Shown here: positions 1 through 12,531 of the stretch, piece by piece
Numbering within the stretch: position 1 is the first letter of the stretch
Layout of the letters: every line of letters starts with the position of its first letter
NCBI GenBank assembly: GCA_018907035.1
Contig: JACCIC010000364.1
Location: 1 to 64,000 of the forward strand
Source: Sycobia sp. Sy_11
Taxonomy: Eukaryota; Arthropoda; Insecta; Hymenoptera; Epichrysomallidae
Direction: 5' to 3'
Length of the DNA stretch: 64,000 nucleotides
Position numbers and translations under genes: made by a program
The notes under the pieces: generated by a model
What the model was told of the DNA's origin: nothing
The model's input: the letters and a program-made list of their open reading frames with translations, nothing else
Database searches by the model: none

Positions 1-3000
1 TCACTCGTTTATCCCACTCAGAAAAATACAGGAGTGGCTTCCATGTAAATGACTGCTAAAGTCCCACCCGTTTAGTCTATTCAGAAAAATTAGTGGAGCG
101 GCTTCCATGTACAGGACTCCTAGGATTCCAACCGTTTAGCCTACTCAGAAAGTTTAGTGGAGTGGCTTCCGTATACAGGACTGCTAGAACCTCACCCGTT
201 TAGCCTAATCAGAAAAGTACAGAAAGGGCTTCTGTGTACAGGCCTGCTAGGGTTCCACTCGTTTATCCCACTCAGAAAAATACAGGAGTGGCTCCTGTGT
301 ACAGGACTGCCAGAGTCCCACCAGTTTAGCCTATTCAGAAAAATTATTAGAGTGGCTTCCGTGCACAGGACTACTAGCATTCCGCTCGTTTAGCCTACTC
401 AGAAAAATACAGGAGTGGCTTCCGTATACAGGACTGCTAGAACCTCACCCGTTTAGCCTAATCAGAAAAGTACAGGAGTGACTTCCGTGTACAGGACTGC
501 TAGTATCGCACCCGCTAAGGCTTTTCAGAAGAACTAGTGGAGTGGCTTCCGTGTACAGGACTGCTAGAGTCTCACCCGTTTAGCCTAATCAGAAAAGTAC
601 AGGAGTGGCTTCCTTATAGAGAACTGCTAGAGTCCAACCCGTTTAGCCTACTCAGAAAAATACAGGAGTGGCTCCTGTGTACAGGACTGCCAGAGTCCCA
701 CCAGTTTAGCCTATTCAGAAAAATTATTAGAGTGGCTTCCGTGCACAGGACTACTAGCATTCCACTCGTTTAGCCTACTCAGAAAAATACAGGAGTGGCT
801 TCCGTGTACAGGACTGCTAGTATCCCACCCGCTAAGGCTTTTGAGAAGAATTAGTGGAGTGGCTTCCGTGTACAGGACTGCTAGGGTTCCACTCGTTTAT
901 CCCACTCAGAAAAATACAGGAGTGGATTCCGTGTACAGGACTGCTAAAGTCCAACCAGGTTAGCCTATTCAGAAAAATTATTAGAGTGGCTTCCGTGTAC
1001 AGGACTGCTAAAGTCCCAGCCCGTTGATGTACTTAGAAAAATACAGGAGTGGTTTCTGTGTACAGGACTGCCAGAATCACAGCCGTTTTGCCTACTCAGA
1101 AATGTACAGGAGTGGCTTCTGTGTACAGGACAGCCAGAGTCCCACGCGTTTTGCCTAATCAGAAAAGTACAGGAGTGACTTCTGTGCAAAGGACTGCTAA
1201 AGTCACACCGGTTTAGTCTACTCAGAAAAATTAGTGGAGTGGATTCCGCGTACAGAACTGCTAGAGTCCAACCCGTTCAGCCTACTCAGAAAAATACAGG
1301 AGTGGCTTCCGTGTACAGGACTGCTAATGTCCCAGCCGTTTATACCACTCAGAAACATACAGGAATGGATTCCGTGTACACGACTGCTAAAGTCCCACCC
1401 GTTTATCCCACTCAGAAAAATTAGTGGAGTGGATTCCGCGCACAGAACTTCTAGAGCCTCACCCGATTAGCCTTCTCAGAAAAATACAGGAGTGGCTTTC
1501 GTGTACAGGACTGCTAAAGTCCCAGCCGTTTGGCCTACTGAGAAAAATTCAGGAGTGGCTTCTGTGTACAGCACTGCTAGAGCCTCACCCGTTTAGCCTA
1601 ATCAGAAAAGCACAGGAGTGGATTCCGTGTTCAGGACTGCTAAAGTCCAACCAGGTTAGCCTATTCAGAAAAATTATTAGAGTGGCTTCCGTGTACAGGA
1701 CTGCTAAAGTCCCAGCCGTTTATCCCACTCCGAAAAATACAGGAGTGGTTTCCGTGTAGAGGACTGCTAAAGTCCCAGCCCTTTGGCCTACTCAGAAAAA
1801 TACAGGAGTGGCTTCTGTGTACAGGACTGCCAGCGTCCCAGCCGTTTTGTCTACTCGGAAAAGTACAGGAGTGGCTTCCGTGAAAAGGACTGCTAAAGTC
1901 CCACCCGTTTAGCATACTCAGAAAAATTAGTGGAGTATATTCCGCGTACAGAACTGCTAGAGTCCAACTCTTTCAGCCTACTCAAAAAAATACAGGAGTG
2001 GCTTCCGTGTACAGGACTGCTAAAGTCCCATCCGTTTGGCCTACTCAGGAAAATACAGGAGTGGCTTCTGTGTACAGGACTGACAGAGTCCCATCCGTTT
2101 TACCTAATCAGAAAAATTAGTAGAGTAACTTCCGTGTACAGGACTGCCAGAGTCCCACCCGTTTAGCCTACGCAGAAAAATTAGTGTAGTGGATTCCGCG
2201 TACAGAACTGCTAGAGTCCCACCCGTTTAGCCTATTCAGAAAAATACAGGAGTGGCTTCCGTGTACAGGACTGCTAAAGTCCCAGCCGTTTGGCCTACTC
2301 AGAAAAATACAGGAGTGGCTTCTGTGTACAGGACCGACAGAGTCCCACCCGTTTTGCCTAATCAGAAAAATTAGTGGAGTGACTTCCGTGTACAGGACTG
2401 CCAGAGTCCCACCCGTTTAGCCTGCTCAGAAAAATTAAAGTAGTTGATTCCGCGTACAGAACTGCTAGAGTCCCACCCGTTTAGCCTACTCAGAAAAATA
2501 GAGTAGCGGCTTCCGTGTACAGGACTGCTAGGGCCTCACCCGTTTAGCCTACTTAGAAAAATACAGGAGTGGATTCCGTGTACAGGACTGCTAAACTCCC
2601 AGCCGCTTTGCCTACTCAGAAAAGTACAGGTGTGGCTTCCGTGTACAGGACTGCTAGAGTACCAGCCGCTTTGCCTACTCAGAAAAGTACAGGAGTGGCT
2701 TCCGTGTACAGGACTGCTAGAGTACCACCCGTTTAGCCTGCCCTGAAAAATTAGTCGAGTGAAGTTTGTCGAGTGGCTTCTGTGTATAGGACTGACAGAG
2801 TCCCACCCGTTTTGTCTACTCAGAAAAATTAGTGGAGTGGCTTCTGTGTACAGGACCGACAGAGTCCCACCCGTTTAGCCTATTCAGAAGAATTAGTGGA
2901 GTGGCTTCCGTGTACAGGCCTGCTAGGGTCCCACTCGTTTAGCTTACTCAGAAAAATACAGGAATGGATTTCGTGTACAGGACTGCTAAAGTCCCAGCCG

Positions 3001-6000
3001 TTTATCCCACTCAGAAAAATACAGGAGTGGCTTCCGTGTAGGGGACTGCTAAAGTCCTAGCCCTTTGGCCTACTCAGAAAAATACAGGAGTGGTTTCTGT
3101 GTACAGAACTGCTAAAGTCCCAGCCGTTTGGCCTACTCAGAAAAATACAGGAGTGGCTTCTGTGTACAGGACAGCCAGAGTCCCACGCGTTTTGCCTTCT
3201 CATAAAAGTGCAGGAGTGGCTTCCGTGTACAGGACTGCTCAAGTTCCAGCCGTTTGGTCTACTGAGAAAAATACAGGAGTGGCTTCCGTGTACAGGACTG
3301 CTAAAGTCCCACTCGTTTAGCCTACTCAGAAAAATTAGAGGAGTGGATTCCGCGTACAGAACTGCTAGAGCCTGATCCGTTTAGCCTTCTCAGAAAACTA
3401 CAGGAGTGGCTTCCGTGTACAGGACTGCTCAAGTCCCAGCCCTTTGGTCTACTCAGAAAAATACAGGAGTGGCTTCCGTGTACAGGACTGCTAGAGTCCC
3501 ACTCGTTTAGCCTACTCAGAAAAGTTAGTCGAGTGGCTTCCGTTAAAGGACTGCTAAAGTCCCATTCGTTTGGCCTACTCAGAAAAATACAGGAGTGGCT
3601 TCTGTGTACAGGACAGCCAGAGTCCCACGCGTTTTGCCTTCTCAGAAAACTACAGGAGTGGCTTCCGTGTACAGGACTGCTCAAGTCCCAGCCCTTTGGT
3701 CTACTGAGAAAAATACAGGAGTGGCTTCCGTGTACAGGACTGCTAGAGTCCCACTCGTTTAGCCTACTCAGAAAAATTAGAGGAGTGGATTCCGCGTACA
3801 GAACTGCTAGAGCCTGATCCGTTTAGCCTTCTCAGAAAAATACAGGAGTGGCTTCCGTGTACAGGACTGCTCAAGTCCCAGCCCTTTGGTCTACTCAGAA
3901 AAATACAGGAGTGGCTCCCGTGTACAGGACTGCTAAAGTCCCAGCCCTTTGGCCTACTCAGAAAAATACAGGAGTGGCTTCTGTGTACAGGACTGCCAGC
4001 GTCCCAGCCGTTTTGCCTATTCAGAAAAGTACAGGAGTGGCTTCCGTGTACAGGACTGCTAGAGTCCCACTCGTTTAGCCTACTCAGAAAAGTTAGTGGA
4101 GTGGATTCCGCGTACAGAACTGCTAGAGTCCAACCTGTTTCGCCTACTCAGAAAAATACAGGAGTGGCTTCCGTGTACAGGACTGCTAAAGTCCCAGCCA
4201 TTTTGCCTACTCAGAAATGTACAGGAGTGGCTTCTGTGTACAGGACTGCCAGCGTCGCAGCCGTTTTGCCTATTCAGAAAAGTACAGGAGTGGCTTCCGT
4301 GTACAGGACTGCTAGAGTCCCACTCGTTTAGCATACTCAGAAATGTTAGTCGAGTGGCTTCCGTGTACAGGACTGCTAAAATCCCAGCCGTTTTGCCTAC
4401 GCAGTAAAATACAGGAGTGGCTTCTGTGTACATGACTGACAGACTCCCTCCCGTTTTGCCTACTCAGAAAAGTTTGTCGAGTGGCTTCTGTGTACAGGAC
4501 TGCCAGAGTCCCACCCATTTAGCCTACTCAGAAAAATTAGTGGAGTGGATTCCGCGTACAGAACTGCTAGAGTCCAACCTGTTTCGCCTACTCAGAAAAA
4601 TACAGGAGTGGCTTTCCTGTACAGGACTGCTAAAGTCCCAGCCGTTTAGCCTACTCAGAAGAATACATAAGTGGCTTCTGTGTACAGGAATGCCAGAGTC
4701 CCACCCGTTTTGCCTACTCAGAAAGGTTAGTCGAGTGGCTTCCGTGTAAGGGACTGCTAAAGTCCCACTCGTTTAGCCTACTCACAAATGTACAGGAGTG
4801 GCTTCCGTGTACAGGACTGCTAGAGTCCCACTCGTTTAGCCTACTCAGAAAAGTTAGTCGAGTGGCTTCCGTGTACAGGACTGCTAAAATCCCACCCGTT
4901 TTGCCTACGCAGTAAAATACAGGAGTGGCTTCTGTGCACATGACTGACAGACTCCCTCCCGTTTTGCCTACTCAGAAAAGTTAGTCGAGTGGCTTCTGTG
5001 TACAGGACTGCCAGAGTCCCACCCATTTAGCATACTCAGAAAAGTTAGTCGAGTGGCTTCCGTGTACAGAACTGCTAGAGTCCAACCTGTTTCGCCTACT
5101 CAGAAAAATACAGGAGTGGCTTCCGTGTACAGGACTGCTAAAGTCCCAGCCGTTTTGCCTACTCAGAAATGTACAGGAGTGGCTACCGTGTAAAGGACTG
5201 TTAAAGTCCCACCCGTTTAACCTACTCAGAAAAATTAGTGGAGTGGATTCCGCGTACAAAACGGCAAGAGTCCAACCCGTTTAGCCTACTCAGAAAAATA
5301 CAGGAGTGGCTTCCGTGAACAGGACTACTAGCTATCCACCCGTTTAGCCTACTCAGAAAGATATGTGGAGTGCCTTCAGTGTTCAGGACTGCTAGAGTCC
5401 TACCCGTTTATACCACTCAGAAAGATACAGGAATGGATTCCGTTTACAGGACTGCTAAAGTCCCACTCGTTTAGCCTACTCAGAAAAATTATTGGAGTGG
5501 ATTCCGCGTACAGAACTGCTAGAGTCCAACCCGTTCAGCCTACTCAGAAAAATACAGGAGTGGCTTCCGTGTACAGGACTGCTAGAGCCTCACCCGTTTA
5601 GCCTACTCAGAAAAATACAGGAGTGCCTTCCGTGTACAGGACTGCTCAAGTCCCAGCCCTTTGGTCTACTCAGAAAAATACAGAAGTGGCTTCCGTGTAC
5701 AGGACTGCTAAAGTCCTAGCACTTTGGCCTACTCAGAAAAATACAGGAGTGGCTTCTGTGTACAGGACTGCCAGAGTCCCAGCCGTTTAGCCTACTCAGA
5801 AAAATTAGTGGAGTGGATTCCGCGTACAGAACTGCTAGAGTCCAACCCGTTTAGCCTACTCAGAAAAATACAGGAGTGCCTTCTGTGTACAGGACTGCCA
5901 GCGTCCCAGCCGTTTTGCCTATTCAGAAAAGTACAGGAGTGGCTTCCGTGTACAGGACTGCTAGAGTCCCACTCGTTTAGCATACTCAGAAATGTTAGTC

Positions 6001-8797
6001 GAGTGGCTTCCGTGTACAGGACTGCTAAAGTCCCAGCCGTTTAGCCTACTCAGAAGAATACATAAGTGGCTTCTGTGTACAGGAATGCCAGAGTCCCACC
6101 CGTTTTGCCTACTCAGAAAGGTTAGTCGAGTGGCTTCCGTGTAAGGGACTGCTAAAGTCCCACTCGTTTAGCCTACTCACAAATGTACAGGAGTGGCTTC
6201 CGTGTACAGGACTGCTAGAGTCCCACTCGTTTAGCCTACTCAGAAAAGTTAGTCGAGTGGCTTCCGTGTACAGGACTGCTAAAATTCCAGCCGTTTTGCC
6301 TACGCAGTAAAATACAGGAGTGGCTTCTGTGCACATGACTGACAGACTCCCTCCCGTTTTGCCTACTCAGAAAAGTTAGTCGAGTGGCTTCTGTGTACAG
6401 GACTGCCAGAGTCCCACCCATTTAGCATACTCAGAAAAGTTAGTCGAGTGGCTTCCGTGTACAGAACTGCTAGAGTCCAACCTGTTTCGCCTACTCAGAA
6501 AAATACAGGAGTGGCTTCCGTGTACAGGACTGCTAAAGTCCCAGCCGTTTTGCCTACTCAGAAATGTACAGGAGTGGCTTCCGTGTACAGGACTGCTAGA
6601 GTCCCACTCGTTTAGCCTACTCAGAAAAGTTAGTCGAGTGGCTTCCGTGTACAGGACTGCTAAAATCCCAGCCGTTTTGCCTACGCAGTAAAATACAGGA
6701 GTGGCTTCTGTGCACATGACTGACAGACTCCCTCCCGTTTTGCCTACTCAGAAAAGTTAGTCGAGTGGCTTCCGTGTAAAGGACTGCTAAAGTCCCACTC
6801 GTTTAGCCTGCTCAGAAAAATTAGTGGAGTGGATTCCGCGTACAGAACTGCTAGAGTCCAACCCGTTCAGCCTACTCAGAAAAATACAGGAGTGGCTTCC
6901 GTGTACAGGACTGCTAAATTCCCAGCCCTTTGGTCAACTCAGGAAAATACAGGAGTGGCTTCTGTGTACATGACTGCTAGAGTCCAAACCGTTTATCCTA
7001 CTCAGCAAAGTACAGGAGTGGCTTCTGTATACAGGACTGCTAGAGCCTCACCCGTTTAGCCTACTCAGAAAAATACAGGAGTGCCTTCCGTGTACAGGAC
7101 TGCTAAAGTCCCAGCCCTTTGGTCTACTCAGAAAAATACAGGAGTGGCTTCCGTGTACAGGACTGCCAGAGTCCCAGCCGTTTTGCCTACTCAGAAAGGT
7201 TAGTCGAGTGGCTTCCGTGTAAGGGACGGCTAAAGTCCCACTCGTTTAGCCTACTCAGAAAAATTATTGGAGTGGATTCCGCGTACAGAACTGCTAGAGT
7301 CCAACCTGTTTCGCCTACTCAGAAAAATACAGGAGTGGCTTCCGTGTACAGGACTGCTAAAGTCCCAGCCGTTTTGCCTACTCAGAAATGTACAGGAGTG
7401 GCTACCGTGTAAAGGACTGTTAAAGTCCCACCCGTTTAACCTACTCAGAAAAATTAGTGGAGTGGATTCCGCGTACAAAACGGCAAGAGTCCAACCCGTT
7501 TAGCCTACTCAGAAAAATACAGGAGTGGCTTCCGTGAACAGGACTACTAGCTATCCACCCGTTTAGCCTACTCAGAAAGATATGTGGAGTGCCTTCAGTG
7601 TTCAGGACTGCTAGAGTCCTACCCGTTTATACCACTCAGAAAGATACAGGAATGGATTCCGTTTACAGGACTGCTAAAGTCCCACTCGTTTAGCCTACTC
7701 AGAAAAATTATTGGAGTGGATTCCGCGTACAGAACTGCTAGAGTCCAACCCGTTCAGCCTACTCAGAAAAATACAGGAGTGGCTTCCGTGTACAGGACTG
7801 CTAGAGCCTCACCCGTTTAGCCTACTCAGAAAAATACAGGAGTGCCTTCCGTGTACAGGACTGCTCAAGTCCCAGCCCTTTGGTCTACTCAGAAAAATAC
7901 AGAAGTGGCTTCCGTGTACAGGACTGCTAAAGTCCCAGCACTTTGGCCTACTCAGAAAAATACAGGAGTGGCTTCTGTGTACAGGACTGCCAGAGTCCCA
8001 GCCGTTTAGCCTACTCAGAAAAATTAGTGGAGTGGATTCCGCGTACAGAACTGCTAGAGTCCAACCCATTTAGCCTACTCAGAAAAATACAGGAGTGCCT
8101 TCTGTGTACAGGACTGCCAGAGTCCCAACCGTTTAGCCTACTCAGAAAAATTAGTGGAGTGGATTCCGCGTACAGAACTGCTAGAGTCCAACCCGTTTAG
8201 CCTACTCAGAAAAATACAGGAGTGGCTTCTGTGTACAGGACTGCCAGAGTCCCACCCGTTTAGCCTACTCAGAAAAATTAGTGGAGTGGATTCCGCGTAC
8301 AGAACTGCTAGAGTCCCATCCGTTCAGCCTACTCAGAAAAATACAGGAGTGGCTTCCGTGTACAGGACTGGTAAAGTCCCAGCCGTTTTGCCTACGCAGA
8401 AAAATACAGGAGTGGCTTCTGTGTACAGGACTGACAGAGTTCCACCCGTTTTGCCTACTCAGCAAAATTAGTGGAGTGACTTCCGTGTACAGGACTGCTA
8501 GTGTCCCACCCGTTTAGCCTATTCAGAAGAATTAGTGGAGTGGCTTCCGTGTACAGGCCTGCTAGAATCCCACTCGTTTAGCTTACTCAGAAAGATTAGT
8601 GGATTGGCTTCCGTGTACAGGACTGCTAGAGTCCCACCCGTTAAGCCTGCTCTGAATAATTAGTGGAGTGGCTTCCGTGTACAGGACTGCTAGAGTCCCA
8701 CTCGTTTAGCCTACTCAGAAAGTTTAGTGGAGTGGCTTCTGTGTACAGGAGTGCTAGAGTCCCACCCATTTAGCCTACTCATAAAAGATACAGGTAA
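1..8797. repeat. Large 63/64-bp tandem repeat array (satellite), continuing off the left edge
   Basis: The whole segment consists of roughly 140 head-to-tail copies of one monomer. Most are 63 bp (of the type ...AATACAGGAGTGGCTTCC...). A sizeable minority are about 64 bp, where AAATACAGGAGTGG is replaced by AAATTAGTGGAGTGG, often followed by ATTCCGCGTACAGAACTGC. Nearly every unit has a TGTACA or CGTACA block followed by GGACTGC or GAACTGC, a GTCCCA block, a CGTTT block and CTACTCAGAAAA. Because 63 is a multiple of three, long open frames run through neighbouring units on both strands. Each 64-bp unit shifts the frame, so these frames stay at about 60-120 codons. I read the array as non-coding satellite or minisatellite DNA, not a repetitive protein gene. 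The left end is outside the window; the right end decays into CATAAAAGATACAGGTAAC next to a (TA)n run. Confidence 0.95.
7284..8124. repeat. Higher-order duplication inside the satellite array
   Basis: This block of about 840 bp repeats 5065-5905 with only a few differences, for example T at 5717 against C in the second copy. The shared rare variants include GGCTACCGTGTAAAGGAC, ACAAAACGGCAAGAG, GTGAACAGGACTACTAGC and GATATGTGGAGTGCC. The offset is 2219 bp, which equals 35 monomers if 14 of them are 64 bp long. A second offset of about 1395 bp links variants near 4861 and 6256. Such blocks are the usual sign of recent unequal crossover or segmental duplication within a satellite. Confidence 0.85.
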
Positions 8798-8798
8798 C

Positions 8799-8852
<54 letters not shown>
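8799..8852. repeat. (TA)n microsatellite at the end of the satellite array
   Basis: Uninterrupted alternating AT of about 54 bp separates the satellite array from ordinary AT-rich sequence. It marks the array boundary. Confidence 0.95.
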
Positions 8853-8855
<3 letters not shown>

Positions 8856-9104
8856 GCGATTAGGTTTAGTGGAAATTATGGACAAATAATGTTAATAAGG
8901 ATAAACGATAAATATTGCTGATTACTTACTATTTATTTACTTCTTTGATGTACTTCTTATACAACCGTATATTATATAAAAATAAATTAAATAAGTCGGT
9001 TATACTGAGTTAGTTAACACGCACAAGATGAAGTTCGAGAAACACGAAGATTTCAAAGTCTGAAAAATACGTAATATTTGAGAGGTTAAAAATCGCAAGA
9101 AAAA

Positions 9105-9290
9105 AATCTAGGTCGGAAAAATCCTAAGTCCGAAAATGTCGAAAATTTTCAAAGTCCGAAAATGCCAAAAAATTTTAAACTCCGAAAATGCCCAAAAAAT
9201 TCTATGTCCGAAAATCACGGAAAAATTCTATGTCCGAAAATCACGAAAAAATTCTAGGTCCGAAAAAGTTGAAAAAATTCTAAGGGTTAT
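9105..9290. repeat. 26-bp tandem repeat, about 7 imperfect copies
   Basis: Units have the form TCCGAAAATCACGGAAAAATTCTA. They recur as GTCCGAAAAT, CTCCGAAAATG, GTCCGAAAATCACGG, GTCCGAAAATCACG and GTCCGAAAAAGTTG at about 26-bp steps, with more diverged copies starting near 9050. Short open frames here are by-products. The approximately 280 bp between this and the next repeat show nothing else. Confidence 0.8.
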
Positions 9291-9574
9291 AACTACCGGA
9301 TCGATCTTACTTTGTTGAAATCCCGATCGGAAGTGATTTTTCGCTTCGTCCGACTCATATTTATGTGTGGTCCGTAAAAAGTAAAAAAGGCCGTCCAAAA
9401 TTTTCGTGGAAATTCATCTGAGGCGGTCGTAGGGAAAGCCAATGAAGGGGTCAAATTTCGTTTATAATATAAACTCTTTCGTTCGCTTTCTTACAATATT
9501 TAATTTTTTAAATATAACGCATCTGCTATGATCATGAACAACAAACTTATAGCGTCATTATAAAATACAATTTT

Positions 9575-10210
9575 TAATTATTATCTGAACCGTTTTTACG
9601 GTTATAATTGTTAATTTTACATAATCTCTTAGTCAACTATTCAACTTATTCTAACATAATCAATATTGTAAGTGAACTATCATTATTAGTCTTAATGGTT
9701 CGGCTTTGTTATACGTTTATAATTATTGACATAATCTCTTATTATTCATTAACTAATTTTTATACTATGTGTTAGAAATCTAATTTAATTAATACCTTAA
9801 CCGTTTTGTTACGTTTATAATTGTTAATTTTATAGAATCACTTATTCTGCTATTCAACTTATACTAACATTTTATGTATTTTATAAAGTATATAACTACT
9901 AACATTCTGAACTAAGATTATTAATCTTAATCTTTCGGTTTTGCTCTACGTTATAATTGCTTGCTTAATCTTTTATTATTATCTAAACTAATCTTTATAC
10001 TATAAGTTAGAAATCACTTAGTCTATTATTGAATTTATTTTATATATTTTACAAAGTATATTGTTATTAATATTCTATTAACTTAGTATATTGTTATTAA
10101 CATTCTATTAACATAATATCGTAATTGGACTAATATTATTAATCTAAATGGTTTGGTTTTGTTCTACATTTTACAATTATTAAACTGATTTTTATATCAT
10201 ACTCTAATAT
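9575..10210. repeat. Diverged AT-rich tandem repeat, period about 210-245 bp
   Basis: Three decayed copies share the landmarks ATTAGTCTTAATGGTTCGGCTTTGTTATACG (near 9687, split here for reference only as CTTAATGGTTCGG), CTTAATCTTTCGGTTTTGC (near 9936) and CTAAATGGTTTGGTTTTG (near 10143). Each is followed by a TATAATTATTG-like stretch, TTATTA, ATACTATGTGTTAGAAATC or its variants. Spacings are roughly 243 and 207 bp. Nothing coding is visible. Confidence 0.6.
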
Positions 10211-10565
10211 ATTTTTAAAAGTTTGTTAATCCATCATTCTACTTATAATAATTAATCTTTTTTTTTAATCATACTTAACATAGTAACTAGTCTATCAAAA
10301 CCAAAGTACGTGCACATGCATATGTATCGATGGCATACCATCCTTCAACCTATGATTTAGTCTCTACGTTCTTTTTCAATTTTAAAAATTAATTTAATAT
10401 TAACGTCGATCGTAATGAGAAATTTCGACAGTTAATATTCGGCGTCGGTTCGAGAACTTTCCTCCGAGATCAGCGTCAACGCTCAGTTTCCGACAACAGG
10501 GTGTCCGGTTACTCTCGGTGATAAAAAAAGGCGCTTGTAGCAAGCCATGAAAATTAGTTCAACAC

Positions 10566-10622
10566 ACGTGTGTATATATATATATATATATCTGCACACA
10601 CACACATATATATATATATATA
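10566..10622. repeat. Compound CA/TA microsatellite
   Basis: Two (TA)n runs flank a CACACACACA stretch. Confidence 0.9.
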
Positions 10623-10639
10623 ACCATGTGCATGTGCTT

Positions 10640-11990
10640 TATTAGAGAAGTATGAAGTACAGAGCCACCAGAGAGCTGAGGGGAAGAAGAAGAGAAGCGT
10701 CTTTCTTCTTCAAGTAGTCGTTGAAGTCACAGGATGCAAAGCGAGCAGCATTATTCGAACTATATATTCCTACCGTAACGCTAATATCCTCTGCAGCCGA
10801 GTCCGATATACCCGGCGACCCTACTCACCCGCCAGTGAAATAGCTTGTGCAAATGAAGCACGAGGTCTGGCGTCACCGCCGGGCAGAGTACATCCGGTCG
10901 CATCCAACAGTTCGCCTGACAGCACTAGCGCCAAAGAGCAATAGCGAAAGAGAAGAGAGAGGAACGGAGAGAGCTGCGTTGATATGGTGCGGCGACGACA
11001 AGTAGTTTTGACTATTGAACATAGCTAGGTTTTTCCGATGCCGGTCTCTGCCGAACACCTCTCTAGGATCACATAGACCCGGTCGCAAACTAATTTTCTA
11101 TATGTATTTTGTATTGTTTAAATCATTTTCAGATTGAACTTTAATTAAAAATTTAACTTAATATATCATATTAGATAAATATGCTGTCATGTAAAATAAT
11201 TATTTACGCTAAAATGTCAAAACAATATAGCAAATATCATAGTTGTATAGTATACATTTTCAAATAAGTATGCTTCTTGCTTCATAAAAATACAAATATT
11301 TTGTAAAATATAAAACATTTCATAACCAGCCATATGAATATATTTTCTTTTTTAATACTAATAATATGAATATATTATTATCATTCTAACAAGTGTATAT
11401 TGCTTTTACAAATGTATTTATTTGTTTCAAAATTGCAGATAAACTGTTTAACGAACATTATTTGAAGTGATCTATTGTATTTTTCTCTACAAACGATTAT
11501 TTTTATAGCTTGCTTAAATTTCTTTTATATAGCATTGGAATGCTTAAAAATACTATGCACTAAGAAAATTCTATGCAATAAACAAATTATATATTTCATG
11601 TTAACTAAGATAATAATTATGAAAATTTAATCAAGATTTATTACATATATTTTGCCTAATAGATAATTACTTAATTTAATTAGATTAAATTAAAGATTTC
11701 AAATAATAATTAAAAGATATCGTATAAACAAAGGAAAATTATTATTAAAAAGTTTTACAAGAATATGAAATACTAACCTAAAATACTAAATAGTTTATCT
11801 CGATTACTATAATTTCGTTATTGTACACAAGTTAATTTGTACTTTAGCTTTGAAATATTAAAAATTATTGCACGATTTTCTTTAATATACTCTATCAATT
11901 TGAGACGTACTAGTTTGGAAAAAATTTCTTTTAAACCAACAGTTCTCTAACCCAATATAATAATCGTTATTTTTCTAGTTGTCAAAGTTA
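10640..11990. other. Unassigned: mixed-composition block then AT-rich spacer
   Basis: About 10640-11095 is clearly richer in G+C than its surroundings (GAGAGCTGAGGGGAAGAAG, ACCCGGCGACCC, TCACCGCCGGGCAG). It could be an old LTR or the untranslated part of an element, but I see no coding motif, matching terminal repeat or splice-bounded exon. From 11096 to 11990 the sequence is very AT-rich with stops in all frames, and nothing is recognisable. Confidence 0.5.
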
Positions 11991-11994
11991 TTCG

Positions 11995-12272
11995 GTGAGC
12001 AACTAAGTTTCCGCCGCTTTTTTATAAAGAAATAAGAATTTATTGTAAAAAAAGGTACAAATAATGTCATTCACAATATTGCCCATCATTTTTTACTATT
12101 TTGACCATCTTTCGGGCAGAAAGTGGATAACCCTTCTAAAAAATTGATCGTCTTTTGAGACGATCCACGAATCGATCCATTTTTTCAATTCCTCGTAAAA
12201 AGTGAAGTGCTGCTCTGCCCGACCATGAGTCATCGACTGGAATAAGTGGTAGTCTAAAGGAGCAATGTCGGG

Positions 12273-12275
<3 letters not shown>
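11995..12275 (-). pseudogene. mariner transposase C-terminal remnant
   Basis: Read on the minus strand, this gives the end of a mariner DNA-transposon transposase: a block like SPDIAPLDYHLFQSM with the third catalytic Asp of the D,D34D triad, then HGRAEQHFTSYEELK, and a terminal KMVKIVKNDGQYCE before a stop. Only about the last 85 codons survive, so it cannot make a working enzyme. The left end (TCGGTGAGCAACTAAGTTTCC) is in the right place to be the terminal inverted repeat. The upstream side is cut off exactly at a (TA)n run, where the rest of the element is missing. The subfamily resembles irritans-type mariners from memory only. Confidence 0.75.

Positions 12276-12316
<41 letters not shown>
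12276..12316. repeat. (TA)n microsatellite at a mariner/LINE junction
   Basis: A (TA)n run of about 40 bp lies between the truncated mariner and the 3' part of the LINE. Confidence 0.95.
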
Positions 12317-12317
<1 letters not shown>

Positions 12318-12531
12318 TCAGTCTTTCGAGTGAATTTCTAGCAGTTACCAAAGCCGTCCTTTCTCACCAGACCAGGGCCCTGTAAGTTAGTCTGAGTTTG
12401 AGGACAACCTCGTATATTCACTTCATAATATATGGCTTGAGATCCCACGTCCTGTCTATGGCTCTCCTCATCTGTCACAGACAGGCCGTCAGTTTGCCAG
12501 ATACATACTCTATGTGTTTATTCCATAATAG

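Noticed and set aside
1..8797. Dozens of 60-120-codon open frames on both strands that could suggest a repetitive protein family
   Set aside because: They come from the 63-bp period and are reset by each 64-bp monomer. Frames are open on both strands, there is no start context, and no consistent single frame runs through the array.
1..8797. CRISPR array or telomeric repeat
   Set aside because: The whole monomer is repeated without unique spacers, and the unit is unrelated to insect TTAGG telomere repeats.
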